A stretch of DNA of 64,000 nt, taken from NCBI RefSeq assembly GCF_026230105.1, contig NC_079474.1, forward strand, positions 28,906,294 to 28,970,293. Direction: 5' to 3'. Under the pieces are notes generated by a model. The model was not told the DNA's origin. It did no database searches and saw only the letters and a list, made by a program, of their open reading frames with translations. Made by a program: the position numbers and the translations under genes. Below, piece after piece: positions 1 through 10,585 of the stretch; within the stretch, counting starts at the first letter, position 1, and each line of letters starts with the position of its first letter. This stretch comes from Diorhabda sublineata. Its lineage: Eukaryota > Arthropoda > Insecta > Coleoptera > Chrysomelidae.

Positions 1-370
1 TAAAATTTTCTAATGACAATAAAGCTTATCTCTCTCAAGACCACATATTTGCAAAATGTTAAGGCACACTCTTTCCCGAATATTAGGCAAAATTCTTAAT
101 ATCAGTTTTAAAATAGAAAAAATTTGAAAAATTGTCATGTTATTGATAGCATTTGTTAGAGATAAGGACATGCCACTATATTTTTGGTAATTTTATACTT
201 TCCCCGTCCCCTGGATTTTTTTTAAATCTTCTTTTTTACGGCGGATTTGTGAGAAAAAAAATATGGGAAATATCTCACCTGGAAATTTCATATAGTTTTA
301 TGACTTTAAATGTGATCATAAACGCACTTCGTTCATAACTTTTTTACGGAGCATCAAATGCATTTCATAT

Positions 371-2230
371 ATATATAGTGCTTTTCAGATAAAAGTATCC
401 ACCTTTAATAACTTTTGTAATACTGGTATTTAGAAAAAATCCAAAAACACGTCAATTTATGTTGGAAGGGGCAAGCATTATGGCTTATTTAAACTTACTA
501 GAAAAGCCACCCCCTCACCGCTAGCAGCATCCCCTTTATTTTTTTAAATTTCATATTTTTTATGTAAAATTTGGATACTCATCTTTGAGCTGATTTCAAA
601 AATGTATAATACTTGTAGGTTAAAGTGGTTAGTTTATGAGATAAACAATTTTTCTTTTAAGAGCACAAATTTTACTTATTATTTACTTTCACCTTATTTG
701 CCTGTACTAAAATGGGTTGTACAACAGTTCAAACTCTTTAATCTTTTTAACTGTGCTATTTATTATGAAGTTACAATAAGTGTTCAAAATGAGTACCATT
801 CACTTCCATACAATGGTATAATCTATTTTGAAATGCCTCTCTGACATTGCTTAATACGGCTGGATTTAATTGTCGACATTCATTTTCTATCCTCTCTCGT
901 AAATCATCCAGAGATTCTGGTTGGGTAGCATAAACTTTTGTTTTTAAATACCCCCATAAAAAGAAGTCTAGGGGTGTTAAATCCGGTGCCCTAGGTGGCC
1001 ACTCCATCATCTGCCCCCTTCTACCTATCCAACGAGCGGGGAATGTTTCGTTTAAAAATTGTCGGACAGGTATAGCATAGTGTGGGGGAGCTCCGTCTTG
1101 TTGAAATACCAGTAAATCTTCGGAAAGGTTATCATCATTTTCTATTATTGTTGTAATACGTGGGTCAACCCCTTCCCTGAGTAACTCAAGATATGATTCA
1201 CCATTTAAATTTCCGTTGATGAAGAAAGGTCCGACAATGTGGTCACCTAGGATACCACACCAAACGTTTAACTTTTGGGGATGTTGTGTATGGAATTCAC
1301 GCATAATATGTGGATCACTTTCAGCCCAATATCTACAATTATGCCTACTTACTAAGCCATTTAATGACCATGAGCATTCATCAGAAAAGCAAATATTGTT
1401 TAACAATTGTGGATTGTTATTGATAATTTGCGTCATTGATTCGCAAAACTCTAGACGACGATCAAAATCATCTTCATTCAACTCGTGCACCAACTTAACT
1501 TTGTATGGGTGGTACTTGAATTTATGTAGAACTCGGAAAACTGTAGAAGATGAAACACCAATCGCTCTACTTATTGTTGACAACGATTGGGGTTGTTGAG
1601 CCTCTAAGCTGACTTGCCCTAAAATTGCCACTTGGATTGCTTCGTTATTTACGAGTCCCTCTCGCTTATGCACTTTATTGCAAACAGACCCTGTTGTGGT
1701 AAATTTCTCCATCAGTTGAATTACATACTTATGAGTTGCATGTCTTCCGTCATGTAATTCGTTAAATATTCTAGCAGCAGCTCTTGCACAATTATTATTT
1801 TGGTAGTATAAACCTACAATTTCAATTCTTTCTTGCAAAGAGTAAACCATTTCAGAGAAACAAAATAAATAATGTATCAAATTACACTATCAATAGTGAC
1901 TACAAATTCTAGTTGACAATGTCAAACTTTAATAAAAAGTAGAGTTTTTTGTTGTTTGGATTTTTTAAGTAGAATAAATAGCACAGTTAAAAAGATTAAA
2001 GAGTTTAAACTGTTGTACAACCCATTTTAGTGCAGGCAAATAAGGTGAAAGTAAATAATAAGTAAAATTTGTGCTCTTAAAAGAAAAATTGTTTATCTCA
2101 TAAACTAACCACTTTAACCTACAAATATTATACATTTTTGAAATCAGCTCAAAGAGGAGTATATACCAGTAATACCAGTATTACAAAAGTTATTAAAGGT
2201 GGATACTTTTATCTGAAAAGCACTGTATAT
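371..2230 (-). mobile_element. Tc1/mariner-superfamily DNA transposon with long inverted repeats
   Basis: The outer arms are reverse complements: about 371-430 pairs with about 2170-2230, both carrying the block 'tgcttttcagataaaagt'. Inner arms also pair, about 600-770 with about 1975-2140, with only scattered mismatches. The left arm has roughly 130-150 bp (about 430-590) with no partner on the right, so one arm has gained or lost sequence. Between the arms is one uninterrupted transposase gene on the minus strand. The exact ends lie in TA-rich sequence and cannot be fixed to the base. Confidence 0.8.
771..1880 (-). CDS. DD37D transposase, intact (Tc1/mariner superfamily)
   Basis: This is an uninterrupted 369-aa frame that should cut and paste its own element in the nucleus. 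The N-terminal part (about residues 11-120) looks like the helix-turn-helix DNA-binding region of this group, with an 'SLQERIEIVGLY' opening and a 'GVSSSTVFRVLHK' recognition helix. Acidic catalytic residues can be read in order: D167 in 'CFSDECSW', D262 in 'QQDGAPPHY' and D300 in 'RAPDLTPLDFFLWG'. The spacing between the second and third is 37 residues. Met11 (about position 1850) is the more likely start, because family members begin near that point. No frameshift or stop interrupts it, so the copy is young or recently active. The gene lies inside matching inverted repeats. The superfamily is secure; the subfamily is inferred. Confidence 0.88.
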   Translation of the reverse strand: MIHYLFCFSEMVYSLQERIEIVGLYYQNNNCARAAARIFNELHDGRHATHKYVIQLMEKFTTTGSVCNKVHKREGLVNNEAIQVAILGQVSLEAQQPQSLSTISRAIGVSSSTVFRVLHKFKYHPYKVKLVHELNEDDFDRRLEFCESMTQIINNNPQLLNNICFSDECSWSLNGLVSRHNCRYWAESDPHIMREFHTQHPQKLNVWCGILGDHIVGPFFINGNLNGESYLELLREGVDPRITTIIENDDNLSEDLLVFQQDGAPPHYAIPVRQFLNETFPARWIGRRGQMMEWPPRAPDLTPLDFFLWGYLKTKVYATQPESLDDLRERIENECRQLNPAVLSNVREAFQNRLYHCMEVNGTHFEHLL

Positions 2231-2550
2231 TTTAATCTACACTACTAAAAAAACGAAATTTTTGGGAAAAAATTGTTCGTTTAAAGATTTCATATGGTTT
2301 TCTGACTTTAATCATCATAAAAGCTATAGAAAATCGAAAAATCATCCGATTTCGATGAATTTTTTTAGGAAATATCTCATTTAAAGATTTTATATGGTTT
2401 TATGACTTTAAATATGGTCAAAAATGCAGTTCTTGAGATATAGTCGTATTTTTTATTTTTAATCCTGTCAAAATGGTTTATTAACTACAAAAGAAAAACA
2501 ATGCAAATATAATGGTTTATCCATTTTAAGTGCGGTAGTGAATGATAATA

Positions 2551-3263
2551 TACGAGGTCTGGCTATTAAATAACGAGACTGCGCGCATAGAGAGCGCCCT
2601 AGACGGGTCTGAAAACACGTTTTGCGTAACTATTATGCAGTAGCAATTTGAAACGAACGTTTCAAACTCAATTTCTCGTGAAATTGGAAAAAACTGAGTG
2701 CTATAAATTGTTGCAAGAGGCCTATGGGAACATTCTTTATCTGGTGCGCGTGTTTTTGAATGGTGTAAGCGCTTTAGTGAGGGCCGAGAGAGCACTGAAG
2801 ATAACCAGCGCCCAGGTCGCCCTGTTAAAGTTTCAACTCCGGAAACAGTGACCAAAAATCAACCAAATTGTACGTGCATGTCATAGAATCAGCATCCGGA
2901 TGATTGCAGAGGCTCTAAATGCCGATAAAGAAACGTTTAGAAAAATTTTACACGAGGAATTACCCATGACAAAAGTCTGTACGAAGTTGGTGCCAAAAAA
3001 TCTGACTTCTGACCAAAAGCTCTTGCGTCAACGGGTCTGCTCAGATTTCCTTGAAAGGTTAGACCCGATTTGAGTCTATGGAAGCGGTAAAGCAAAAAAC
3101 GGCAGAGCTCCTAAAGGCCCTCACCAAAGAAGACTTCAGCACTGCTTCGATTAATGGTAAAAACGTATGGAAAGGTGTGTGTGACGAGCATTCGAATGTA
3201 GAATAATTTTTATAATAAAACCCTTTTTCGTAACGTCTCGATATTTAATAGTCAGACCTCGTA
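2551..3263 (+). mobile_element. Internally deleted mariner with both terminal repeats
   Basis: The left end (2551-2580) and right end (3234-3263) are inverted repeats of about 30 bp with two or three mismatches, sharing 'cgaggtctg' and 'atttaatag' segments, and both ends carry the TA expected for mariner. The element is about 713 bp, against about 1.3 kb for a complete mariner. It could only have moved with help from a related transposase. Confidence 0.85.
2645..3206 (+). pseudogene. Mariner transposase remnant, internally deleted
   Basis: Translated pieces show the mariner N-terminal helix-turn-helix ('ECYKLLQEAYG' at about 2695), then, after a stop near 2850, 'ISIRMIAEALNADKETF' and 'LTSDQKLLRQRVCSDFLERL' up to about 3062. 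The frame then jumps straight to a C-terminal tail ('KNVWKGVCDEHSNVE') ending near 3205. The whole catalytic centre is missing. Non-functional. Confidence 0.8.
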
Positions 3264-4309
3264 CGTTAAGTAATATATAATTTCTGTCTATTGTAATACA
3301 ACTAAATATACAAATGGTACACCGCTGCATATTACCGATTTTTTGCTCCCTCAAGTAGAATATAACTAATTATCGTAGCAACAATGAAAAACTAACTTTA
3401 GTTCAGACTAATTGTGATAAAATTTTCAATAAAAACAGAGTTAGAGAACGACGAAATAAATCGAGGATAATTTAATGACATTGACATATGTTATTATTTA
3501 TATTATATTAATTTACATACCTATAAGCGGTGAATACATAGGATCGCTATACTCCTTGTGGTGGAAGGAGTGGTGTTTAACAGCTGCATGCGACGCACAA
3601 GGCGTATGTGTGGCGCATATAAAGCAGAATATACATACTGACAACACGTGGTTGGACATTTTTGGAGCCCTAGACAAAAAAAGAAACAATAGTTAGCACA
3701 CTTATGATCAATAAAGGAAATGAATAAAAAAACAAGTATACAATTCATAAACAATCATTTTAATCGTGATCTACCTTTTAAACGTAGTCACTTTTATCAA
3801 TAAGGTGTTTCAATAACTTAAAAATGTAAAGTCGAAACATTTTATTTGAGTTATTTGTTGTTCAAATTCACTTACATCATTTTTAAAAATAGATTTTCGT
3901 CCTCGAAACTCATTAGTTCAGTAACACCTCACATGCACTCGTCTCTGAATACTAGAATCATCAGGTATATAAACGCAAGGAAAATAACTTGTCATAACTT
4001 GTTGCTCAAACATATCCCCTCCCTTAGTACATGTTCATTCCGCTCGATCCTGACCTTATCGGGGAGCTCCGTTGGCCGGATGCCGCTGGATATTAGAACT
4101 TGAATAATTATTTAATCATGTGGTAATGGATAGGAATATCAACATAAAACCTTAAACCAACTCATTTCTTACCTACCATTATAAATTATAACATATGGTA
4201 GCGAAAGTAACGATCAGAACCATGTATCATATTGATATGGTCGAAATTATAAAACAATTTTAAATTATATGGTTCTTAATCTGACCAGGTGGGTAAACAA
4301 TACCACTAC
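3264..4309. other. No gene seen
   Basis: AT-rich sequence between two transposons. The open frames are short, overlap on both strands and show no recognisable motif. I see no feature here beyond simple A/T-rich runs. Confidence 0.5.
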
Positions 4310-4325
4310 ACCAATACTCACAATT

Positions 4326-4380
4326 ACACTGTCTGACGCGCGTTTCGATAACCAAGTTATCGCCTTCAGAGATTGAAGGT
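4326..4380 (-). ncRNA. Hammerhead-ribozyme-like motif, left terminus
   Basis: On the minus strand the order is CTGAAGG, a GATAAC/GTTATC hairpin with a TTG loop, GAAA, then ACG-CG-CGT-C. This follows the hammerhead plan (CUGANGA, stem II, GAAA, short stem III, cleavage site UC), with a TCT/AGA start of stem I. Two departures: the conserved A9 is G here, and one extra C precedes stem II. Short stem III is typical of Penelope hammerheads. Activity is doubtful. Confidence 0.4.
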
Positions 4381-4383
4381 AAA

Positions 4384-4830
4384 CTAAAATCTAATAACTT
4401 GACTTACCTGTTTTATACTAAATTTTCCTATCAAGATCCTTCTTCCGCGAAAATTCATTCCTGCGGGAAAAAACTCCTTGGCAGGATACTCATATTCATT
4501 AGCCAACATATCCAACAATTTATTATTGGATATATTTCCCAACAATTTTATATTATTAATATTTATTGTGACTGGCAATACCTAATTTTCCTGTCCGTGC
4601 ATATTTCAAATGAGCTATGTGTTCTTTAAACCAGTTAATAACGGATCTCTTATATAATAATATATTGTTGGATTTATAAACCAATTTAAAACCTACTCTG
4701 TTAAATATTCCTTCCAACCCTTTTGTATAAAGAGAATTGAAAGGTATCAGAGCAAATTTTCCTTGTTTTTCACTTTGGGTTTGAAAATGAGTGGTTTCAC
4801 ATAGAGATTTCTTAAAGCTAGACGATTGAT
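4384..4830 (-). pseudogene. Penelope-like 3' coding remnant, left arm
   Basis: The minus strand carries the same C-terminal tail as the right arm, ending with 'FRGRRILIGKFSIKQ', but lacks a readable GIY-YIG motif and is broken by indels. Only about 64 residues remain in one frame (4384-4578). It is identified by its similarity to the inverted copy at 5002-5460. Confidence 0.6.
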
Positions 4831-5001
4831 TAACCTATTTACAATTCTAGAAATCTCTATGTGACACAACTTTTTCCAAACCCAAAGTGAAAAACAAGAA
4901 AAATTTGCTCTGATACCTTTCAATCCTCTTTATACAAAAGGTTGGAAGGAATATTTAGCAGAGTGGGTTTCAAATTGTTCTATAAATGAAACAATACATT
5001 A

Positions 5002-5460
5002 AAACAATTGTTGGGCAATTCTAAGAATAAAATACCAAATTTGGAAAAGAGTGGTATATATGATATAAGGTGTGGTGATTGTGACGGAAAGTATATTGAG
5101 CAGACTAAGAGAGCACACAGCTCATTTGAAATATGGAAGGATAGGAAAATCGGGTATTGCCGATCACGCTGCCAGTCACAATCATTACATAAATATTAAT
5201 AATGGAAAATCGTAAAATATGTATACAATAATAAATTGTTGGATGCATTTGAAAGCATTGAAATTGCTACATGTAAGAGTAGCTTAAATAGGTACAAAGA
5301 GCCAATTTCTTACAGTCCACTCTATAGTTTACTAGTCAAGGAATGAATGTGAGTATTCCCACCAAGGAGTTTTTTCCTGAAAGAATTGATTTTCGCGGGA
5401 AAAGGTTTATTGGTGGGAAAATTCAGTATAAAACAAGTAAGTCAAGTCATTAGATTTTAA
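5002..5460 (+). pseudogene. Penelope-like GIY-YIG endonuclease remnant, right arm
   Basis: A 63-residue frame (5008-5199) contains 'KSGIYDIRCGDC' followed by 'KYIEQTKRAH', the GIY...YIG signature with a diverged second half (YIE in place of YIG). After a frameshift it continues with the 'ADHAASHNH'-type motif and then 'NNKLLDAFESIEI' and 'LNRYKEPISYSPLYSLL' to about 5345. In Penelope-like elements this endonuclease nicks target DNA for reverse transcription. The frameshifts make this copy dead. Confidence 0.75.
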
Positions 5461-5520
5461 TTTACCTTCAGTATCTGAAGACGATAACTTGGTTATCGAA
5501 ACGCGCGTCAGACAGTGTAA
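5461..5520 (+). ncRNA. Hammerhead-ribozyme-like motif, right terminus
   Basis: CTGAAGA at 5475 matches CUGANGA. It is followed by the GATAAC/GTTATC stem II, then GAAA and the short palindromic stem III 'ACGCGCGTC' ending in the expected UC cleavage site. One extra C lies between the core and stem II, and stem I is weak in this copy. Known Penelope terminal repeats carry hammerheads with minimal stem III that act as dimers; the paired inverted copy fits that context. Confidence 0.45.
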
Positions 5521-5530
5521 CTGTAAGTGT

Positions 5531-6034
5531 TGGTGTAAACGGTAAGAATATCGCCAACGGTTCCAGAAATTCCAACTCAGGTGGGTAAAATTTACCGGAC
5601 CGGTATCATAGCAACACAGATAAAAAGGTGGAGCGAAAATAGTCAAAAAATTTGTTTTAATATTTTATTGCACCCCAGCCTAAAACCATGTGTTCTGCTT
5701 AATGCACAATTCACCGATTAGTCCGGACCTGACCCGTTGCGTACCAATTGGCTGTGATGAAACCAATGTAATCACAGATTGAGGAGATAGTGTGATTTGA
5801 ACAATGTAAGCTCAGACTAGAAAGGTGTTACTTCATGCCAACGATTCACCACCTATACATCTCTTTTAAGGTTTGGACGGAAAAAATTAGGGACCACATT
5901 CATTTTTAGGACCCATTTGATGCCCTTTAACAACATTCAAAGAAAAACTTGTAAAGCAATTTCAAGCAATTGAAATTGATTTACCAGAAATTTATGTAGA
6001 AGTTAAGCCAAATAAGTGCTATATGGAATGGAAC
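5531..6034. other. No gene seen
   Basis: No open frame with a recognisable product. The first 60 bp continue the right Penelope-like terminus in diverged form. Confidence 0.4.
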
Positions 6035-6705
6035 TTATCTTGACGATATATTTCTAAATTCATACGACAAAATTCAGGAGGTGTTTGCTCGTATGAAATT
6101 AAGATAGGTCTTTTTTTCAGTCCATCCTTTTCCGAGATATCACCCTTAAAAGGTGGTGACTCAAATTGTGTTTTTTTTTTCTCTAAAATTAGTGTTATTC
6201 TATAGACTTGAAATTCTGTAATTTTCATGCACTCGCAAACTAACTACGAGTATTTTTTCAATATTCCTATTACATTGTAAAGGGGTGAAATTACCAAACC
6301 TTACTTTATTTCATATCAAAACTTTTTTCAAGATTAAATTTTATGAAATAAAATAAATTGAAAACCTTGTTTTATTTATAAATATTTTTTTTTCAAAACC
6401 AATAACCACAGAAAAAAATTAACACCATATTTTATAAGTCTGTAAAAATGTAAAATGTGATACGATTCACCCCCGTATAATGTAACAGGAGTATTGAAAA
6501 AATACTCGTAGTTAGTACTTTGCGAGTGCGCGAAAATTATAGAATTTCAAGTTTCTAGCTTTACTGAAATTTTAGTACAAAAGAAAATAAAAATCCAAAT
6601 TTAGTAATATCTCAGAAAAGGGTGAGCTGAGGAAATTTTATAATAGGAAGCACCTCCTAAATTTTTTCGCTTAAATTTCGAAATACCCTGTATGTCAAAA
6701 ATCAA
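6035..6705. repeat. Long-hairpin element with inverted repeats of about 250-290 bp
   Basis: The left arm (about 6038-6310) and right arm (about 6450-6703) are diverged reverse complements. Paired landmarks include 'aggaggtg' with 'cacctcct', 'ccgagatat' with 'atatctcag' and 'actacgagtattttttcaat' with its complement near 6490. The right end carries 'accctgtat', a common end motif of arthropod DNA elements. There is no coding capacity, so this is a MITE-like fold-back element. Confidence 0.7.
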
Positions 6706-7520
6706 CTTGGAAAGCACCTAATATCAAATATTTTGATGAAAATGGTTTGTGCAGTGAGGTACATGAATAAATAAGAATATTGGACAATTCTTCATGATCC
6801 ACTTTCATTGATGATTGTGAATTGATTTTTCAATATGATAAAGGTCTTGACATTCATTCAAGCTGTACCGAAACTTTTCAAGTGAGCAACGGCCATTTGA
6901 ATGACCAGACATAGATTTATTGCGATCTCATTTTTTGACTACGGTTTAAATTAGTTTTCAGTTAATTTTACATAAATAAAAATCAATTTAAATATCCTTG
7001 AACAATAAAAAGTGTAAATGAAACAAACCTTTACATTCTCACTGTTACTCCATTTTATTTAAACGATATAAGTAGAAATTGTTTAGCATACTTTAAAACT
7101 TAAGGTTACTTTCTCGCTATTGAATCGTGATCGCATTTCGATTATAAATTATTGAAATCGAATTGTTTAAATCAACATTTTAAGAACGCTTCGGCAATAA
7201 ATTACTCCTTATTGCGTTATCTCTGGGTCAGACTGATGATAAAGCAATTTTTCTTACAATCACACTGCCAACTGTTTATTATTTGTTTTTTATGGCTGAC
7301 AAAACAATTTAGAAACAGAATATTATTTATCTGAAACGAAGGTCAAATTGCAGCAGAGGAAATACCATCTTTCATACTTTTCATTTATAGTTTATTATAA
7401 TACAGGTTGTCCCACAGGCTTATCTCATTTCAACACGTTATACTTGGTCTGATCAAATTTGCTGCACGCGTAAATCGAATCGGTAACATCAGCTCGTTAC
7501 AATCTTCGAACAATTCCCGG
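6706..7520. other. No gene seen
   Basis: AT-rich, with short random frames. A fragment 'acaggttgtccca' near 7404 resembles transposon end sequence, but no partner end was found. Confidence 0.4.
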
Positions 7521-7529
7521 AGGAATTAT

Positions 7530-8315
7530 TTGCAATAGGCTCACACAGCACCCTCACCTATGCGGATGATATTGACATTATGGCACTAAGCACTTCGGCT
7601 CTTTCAGGAGCAGAGTTCGAGCGAGCAGCTAAATCAAGATGACTTAAAATCGATGAACAGAAAACCATGTATATGAGAACCTAAGGGAGAACTCTGACTT
7701 CCCAAACCACGTTTCAACTCAGAGAACATCGCTTCCTTATGTGCCACCAATTCAAATTTCTTTGGGCCTTGATAACTGAAGATTAAAGACGTGACCACAG
7801 AGATCAGGGCAAGAGTTGCTGAGGGAAACAGATGCTTTTGGGTAGTCCAGAGAGCGCTCAAATTTAGAGGACTCTCACGAAGGTCAAAGCACACAATTTA
7901 CAAGCCAATAGCCCGTCCCGTAGTCACATACGGATGCGATACATGGACTATGGCAAGTGAGCGGATTTTGAACTGCTGATCCTACCCTGTTTGCGAGAAC
8001 AGTGCGTGGATCCGGAGGAATGCTGAGCTGAGACAGATGTATATCGAGCGAGTGAGATTTGGTCGCGTTCGTCTGGGGCGCGCGCTTGAGGTGGCTGGGA
8101 CACGTGGAGGGGATGCCTTCTGATAGATACCCGTGCAGAGCCATGTATGGAGGACGGCGACTGAGAGGCGCCTTTGCTGGTTGCATGACTTTGAGGCGGA
8201 CCTGATCCGGCTAGCGGTTCGACGTCGGTGGCAGTATGCTCAGGTCAGAAAGGATTCGCAGTCGATATTTGAAAAAGCCCTGGTTCTCCAAGGACGTAGC
8301 GCCGGTTAAAGAAGA
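7530..8315 (+). pseudogene. 3' end of a non-LTR retrotransposon (RTE-like), broken
   Basis: Frames interrupted by stops encode the C-terminal part of a LINE reverse transcriptase: 'TIYKPIARPVVTYGC' near 7887, then 'RRNAELRQMY' near 8020 and the tail 'DFEADLIRLAVRRW' near 8190. This is the typical post-RT tail of endonuclease/reverse transcriptase LINEs. Two more copies of the same tail lie at 16.0 and 54.8 kb on the minus strand, all ending in a GAA-rich tract. Strongly 5'-truncated and dead; the clade is inferred. Confidence 0.75.
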
Positions 8316-8399
8316 AAAAATTAGAAATTAAGTTTTAGGTTAGACATTGTGCAACAAGTGTGCTTGGAATTTTGTGTTTCCAAAGCAATTACGACTAAG

Positions 8400-8960
8400 G
8401 AATAAATGACGAAGCTGCAGAAGTGTTTTGAGTCTACTTTATCACGGTAGAAAGTAATTGAGTGGCAAAAAACATTCAGTGAAGATCGTGTCCATCCACC
8501 ATAACAATAACATTAAAAAAGTTAGAAAAATGGTGTTTGAAAATCGTCGTATCGGCATCCGACATATGACAGAAACTCTCAACATCTCTTATGAATCAAC
8601 TCGAAATATTTTGATTAATGATTTGGGTATGAAGCGTGTCGCTCCAAAAAGAATGACCCTTTTACAAAACCAAAATCCAGTAGAGGTGGCAAAGTTTAAC
8701 GTAGATGAGCACCATATTTATCAAACGCATCGATACTGGTGGCGAGACGTGGATTTATGATGCTCATCGTTTTCTTCGATTAGCGTGGTATAATTCAACA
8801 TGAATTCGTTTCCAAAGAGTCAAACGGTCAATAAAAGAGGCCGTTTTGAGGCGGCTACGTGAAGAAATTCGTCATAAACGACCGAATTTTTGGACAAACA
8901 TGGATATTTAACCCTCGGTTAGGCGCGTGGTGATTCGCAATGTCTTTAGTAGCGCTTTAT
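8400..8960 (+). pseudogene. Mariner transposase remnant
   Basis: A 100-residue frame at 8458-8760 has 'RIGIRHMTETLNISYESTRN' and 'DLGMKRVAPKRMT', the end of the mariner DNA-binding region. Broken frames follow with 'HEFVSKESN' near 8800 and 'LRRLREEIRHKRPNFW' near 8850. Most of the catalytic region is deleted. The family differs from the mariner at 2.5-3.3 kb. Confidence 0.75.
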
Positions 8961-9764
8961 CTGAGATTGCACGTCCTTTGACCAAAATTAAAATGTATAA
9001 TAACTGTCAAAAGTAAGTATAATAGTGGTATAGTAATCCAATCAGATTTATTTATTTGAAAAATTACAAATAGAAAAAATTATAATATATTGCATTAAGA
9101 GGCTGTTCCATATCGGCTAGTCCAATGCAGAATCACTGCTTCCATTTACAGATAACATATTTGAATGTGTGTGTCTGCTTGCTATCTGTGTAGTACATAT
9201 GGCGCAATTATCTTTTTTTTTTAATTCAAGACCCATTAGGTCTTCTTGCAGGCTTATATTTTTCAAGCAGGGCTTTTAGGCTGGTGCTCACCCAGAATGA
9301 AATCTAGCTTGTTAGAAACATCTTGGCCCAAGTCCCACATCATAAGTAATTTCATAAAAAATTTCGGAATCGCATAATTTTATTTCAACATAGTCGTTTC
9401 AGATTCTTCCAAATTATCAAATAATTCTAAATTTGTTTTCCAATTCTCTTCAATTGCAATTCGAATTAATTACTCAATGGCAGCTTGTTTTGTGACTTCA
9501 CACTTTAGTGTTTGATTTCCACAATCCCAGAGAGAGAGGGAAAGCAATACAAAAATTCATAAAATGTCCAACGTTCATTTAAAAAAAAATGCAAAAACAC
9601 ATCACAAAGTAAAAACTGACAGAATTCATAAAAATAAATTGGGATTTATGTCTTAACTTAAAGTTACACAACAAGAACATATGCTCATTTTTTTAATAAA
9701 TCAACTGTTGGTTAGTTTCACTCTTATAATAAGCATCATATCAATCCTATCCAAAAACACTAAT
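8961..9764. other. No gene seen
   Basis: AT-rich sequence with no supported gene. A stretch near 9225-9320 has more balanced composition and may be an old transposon tail, but I cannot assign it. Confidence 0.35.
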
Positions 9765-10030
9765 GATGGTACGTTACAGTAATAGACTTCGAAGTTATAA
9801 AGAAGCATGTGCTTTATTTTTTAACGAAGCATATTATGAAAGACTTTCAATTGTCAGAAGTAAGCAGAATTGTAACAAAATTTAATGAAACGGGAACAGG
9901 AATGCTTCACAATCTGGAAGTCTGAAGGAAACTTATCGAAACCTTATTTTCTCAGTATGGTCTTTATTTTGTGATTCACCGGTACGTCGCTTCATTATAA
10001 CGGAATTTCACTGAATTCTAAAGCATGTAT
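9765..10030 (+). pseudogene. Possible transposase N-terminal remnant
   Basis: Short pieces such as 'ACALFFNEAYYERL' and 'RIVTKFNETG' resemble the helix-turn-helix start of the same transposase group as the gene at 771-1880 (compare its 'RAAARIFNE' and 'MEKFTTTG'). No frame is longer than about 40 residues. The assignment is tentative. Confidence 0.35.
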
Positions 10031-10439
10031 TATTGACGAATAAATCTTCCGGGACGCCCCGTATATTGGGGACGATATTAATGTCAGTCAACCGATCGAA
10101 CCACTTCACACACGAAAGATTTTTACGTAATAAGAGTGACAACTTTTCATAATCAAGTTTTTATTTATTTTTAGGTTGATGGCTAACTATAGCGAATTAG
10201 GTTCAAGTGGAACCAAGTCATTGCTGGACTATTACTTATAATTCCAAGTGTTGCGACTTTATAAATTGTTATTAGCTACATGACATCCATACTTTTTATA
10301 CGTAGAATATATTATATTTTATACAATAAAAGGAATTGATAATCATTTTTAATAAAGAATAAACCGCGATTAGACCAGAGCATAGTGTCCCTTATATCGG
10401 TGACTGGAATATAAATGCGATACATTGGACTGTCAAAAA

Positions 10440-10585
10440 CATTGCTCAAAAAAGCTTGTGTCAATTGGTGCAAAAAATGCTGAAAAAATTCAATCGCCGT
10501 ACTTCAAAAGATGTCTATAAGATCGTGACAGGCGACGAATCATAAATGTATGCATATGAAACCAAAACTAAATAACAAAATGCAA
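10440..10585 (+). pseudogene. Mariner transposase fragment around the first catalytic Asp
   Basis: The frame reads 'QKMLKKFNRRTSKDVYKIV', then 'TGDES', a stop replacing the conserved Trp, and 'MYAYETKTK'. This is the mariner segment surrounding the first aspartate of the catalytic triad. Only this piece remains. Confidence 0.7.

Larger units (their letters stand above)
281..2430. repeat. Direct repeats flanking the first DNA transposon
   Basis: A segment of about 45 bp at 281-327 reappears in the same orientation at 2283-2330 and 2381-2425. All three share the core 'tttcatat(a/g)gtttt(a/c)tgacttta' in diverged form. The copies sit just outside the inverted repeats of the transposon at 371-2230. 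They are far longer than the TA duplication expected for Tc1/mariner, so they probably belong to an older repeat into which the transposon jumped. The family is not recognised. Confidence 0.5.
4310..5530. mobile_element. Two Penelope-like element 3' ends in fold-back arrangement
   Basis: The left half (about 4320-4815) and right half (about 4850-5525) are diverged reverse complements centred near 4835. Both halves run from element body at the centre to a conserved terminus at the outside. The right half encodes the C-terminal GIY-YIG endonuclease region found in Penelope-like retroelements, and both outer ends carry hammerhead-like sequence, as known for Penelope terminal repeats. Reverse transcriptase is absent, so both copies are 5'-truncated. 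Confidence 0.75.

Noticed and set aside
602..844. 80-codon + strand frame in the left inverted arm
   Set aside because: It is the complement of the transposon arm and has no match in the equivalent right arm frame.
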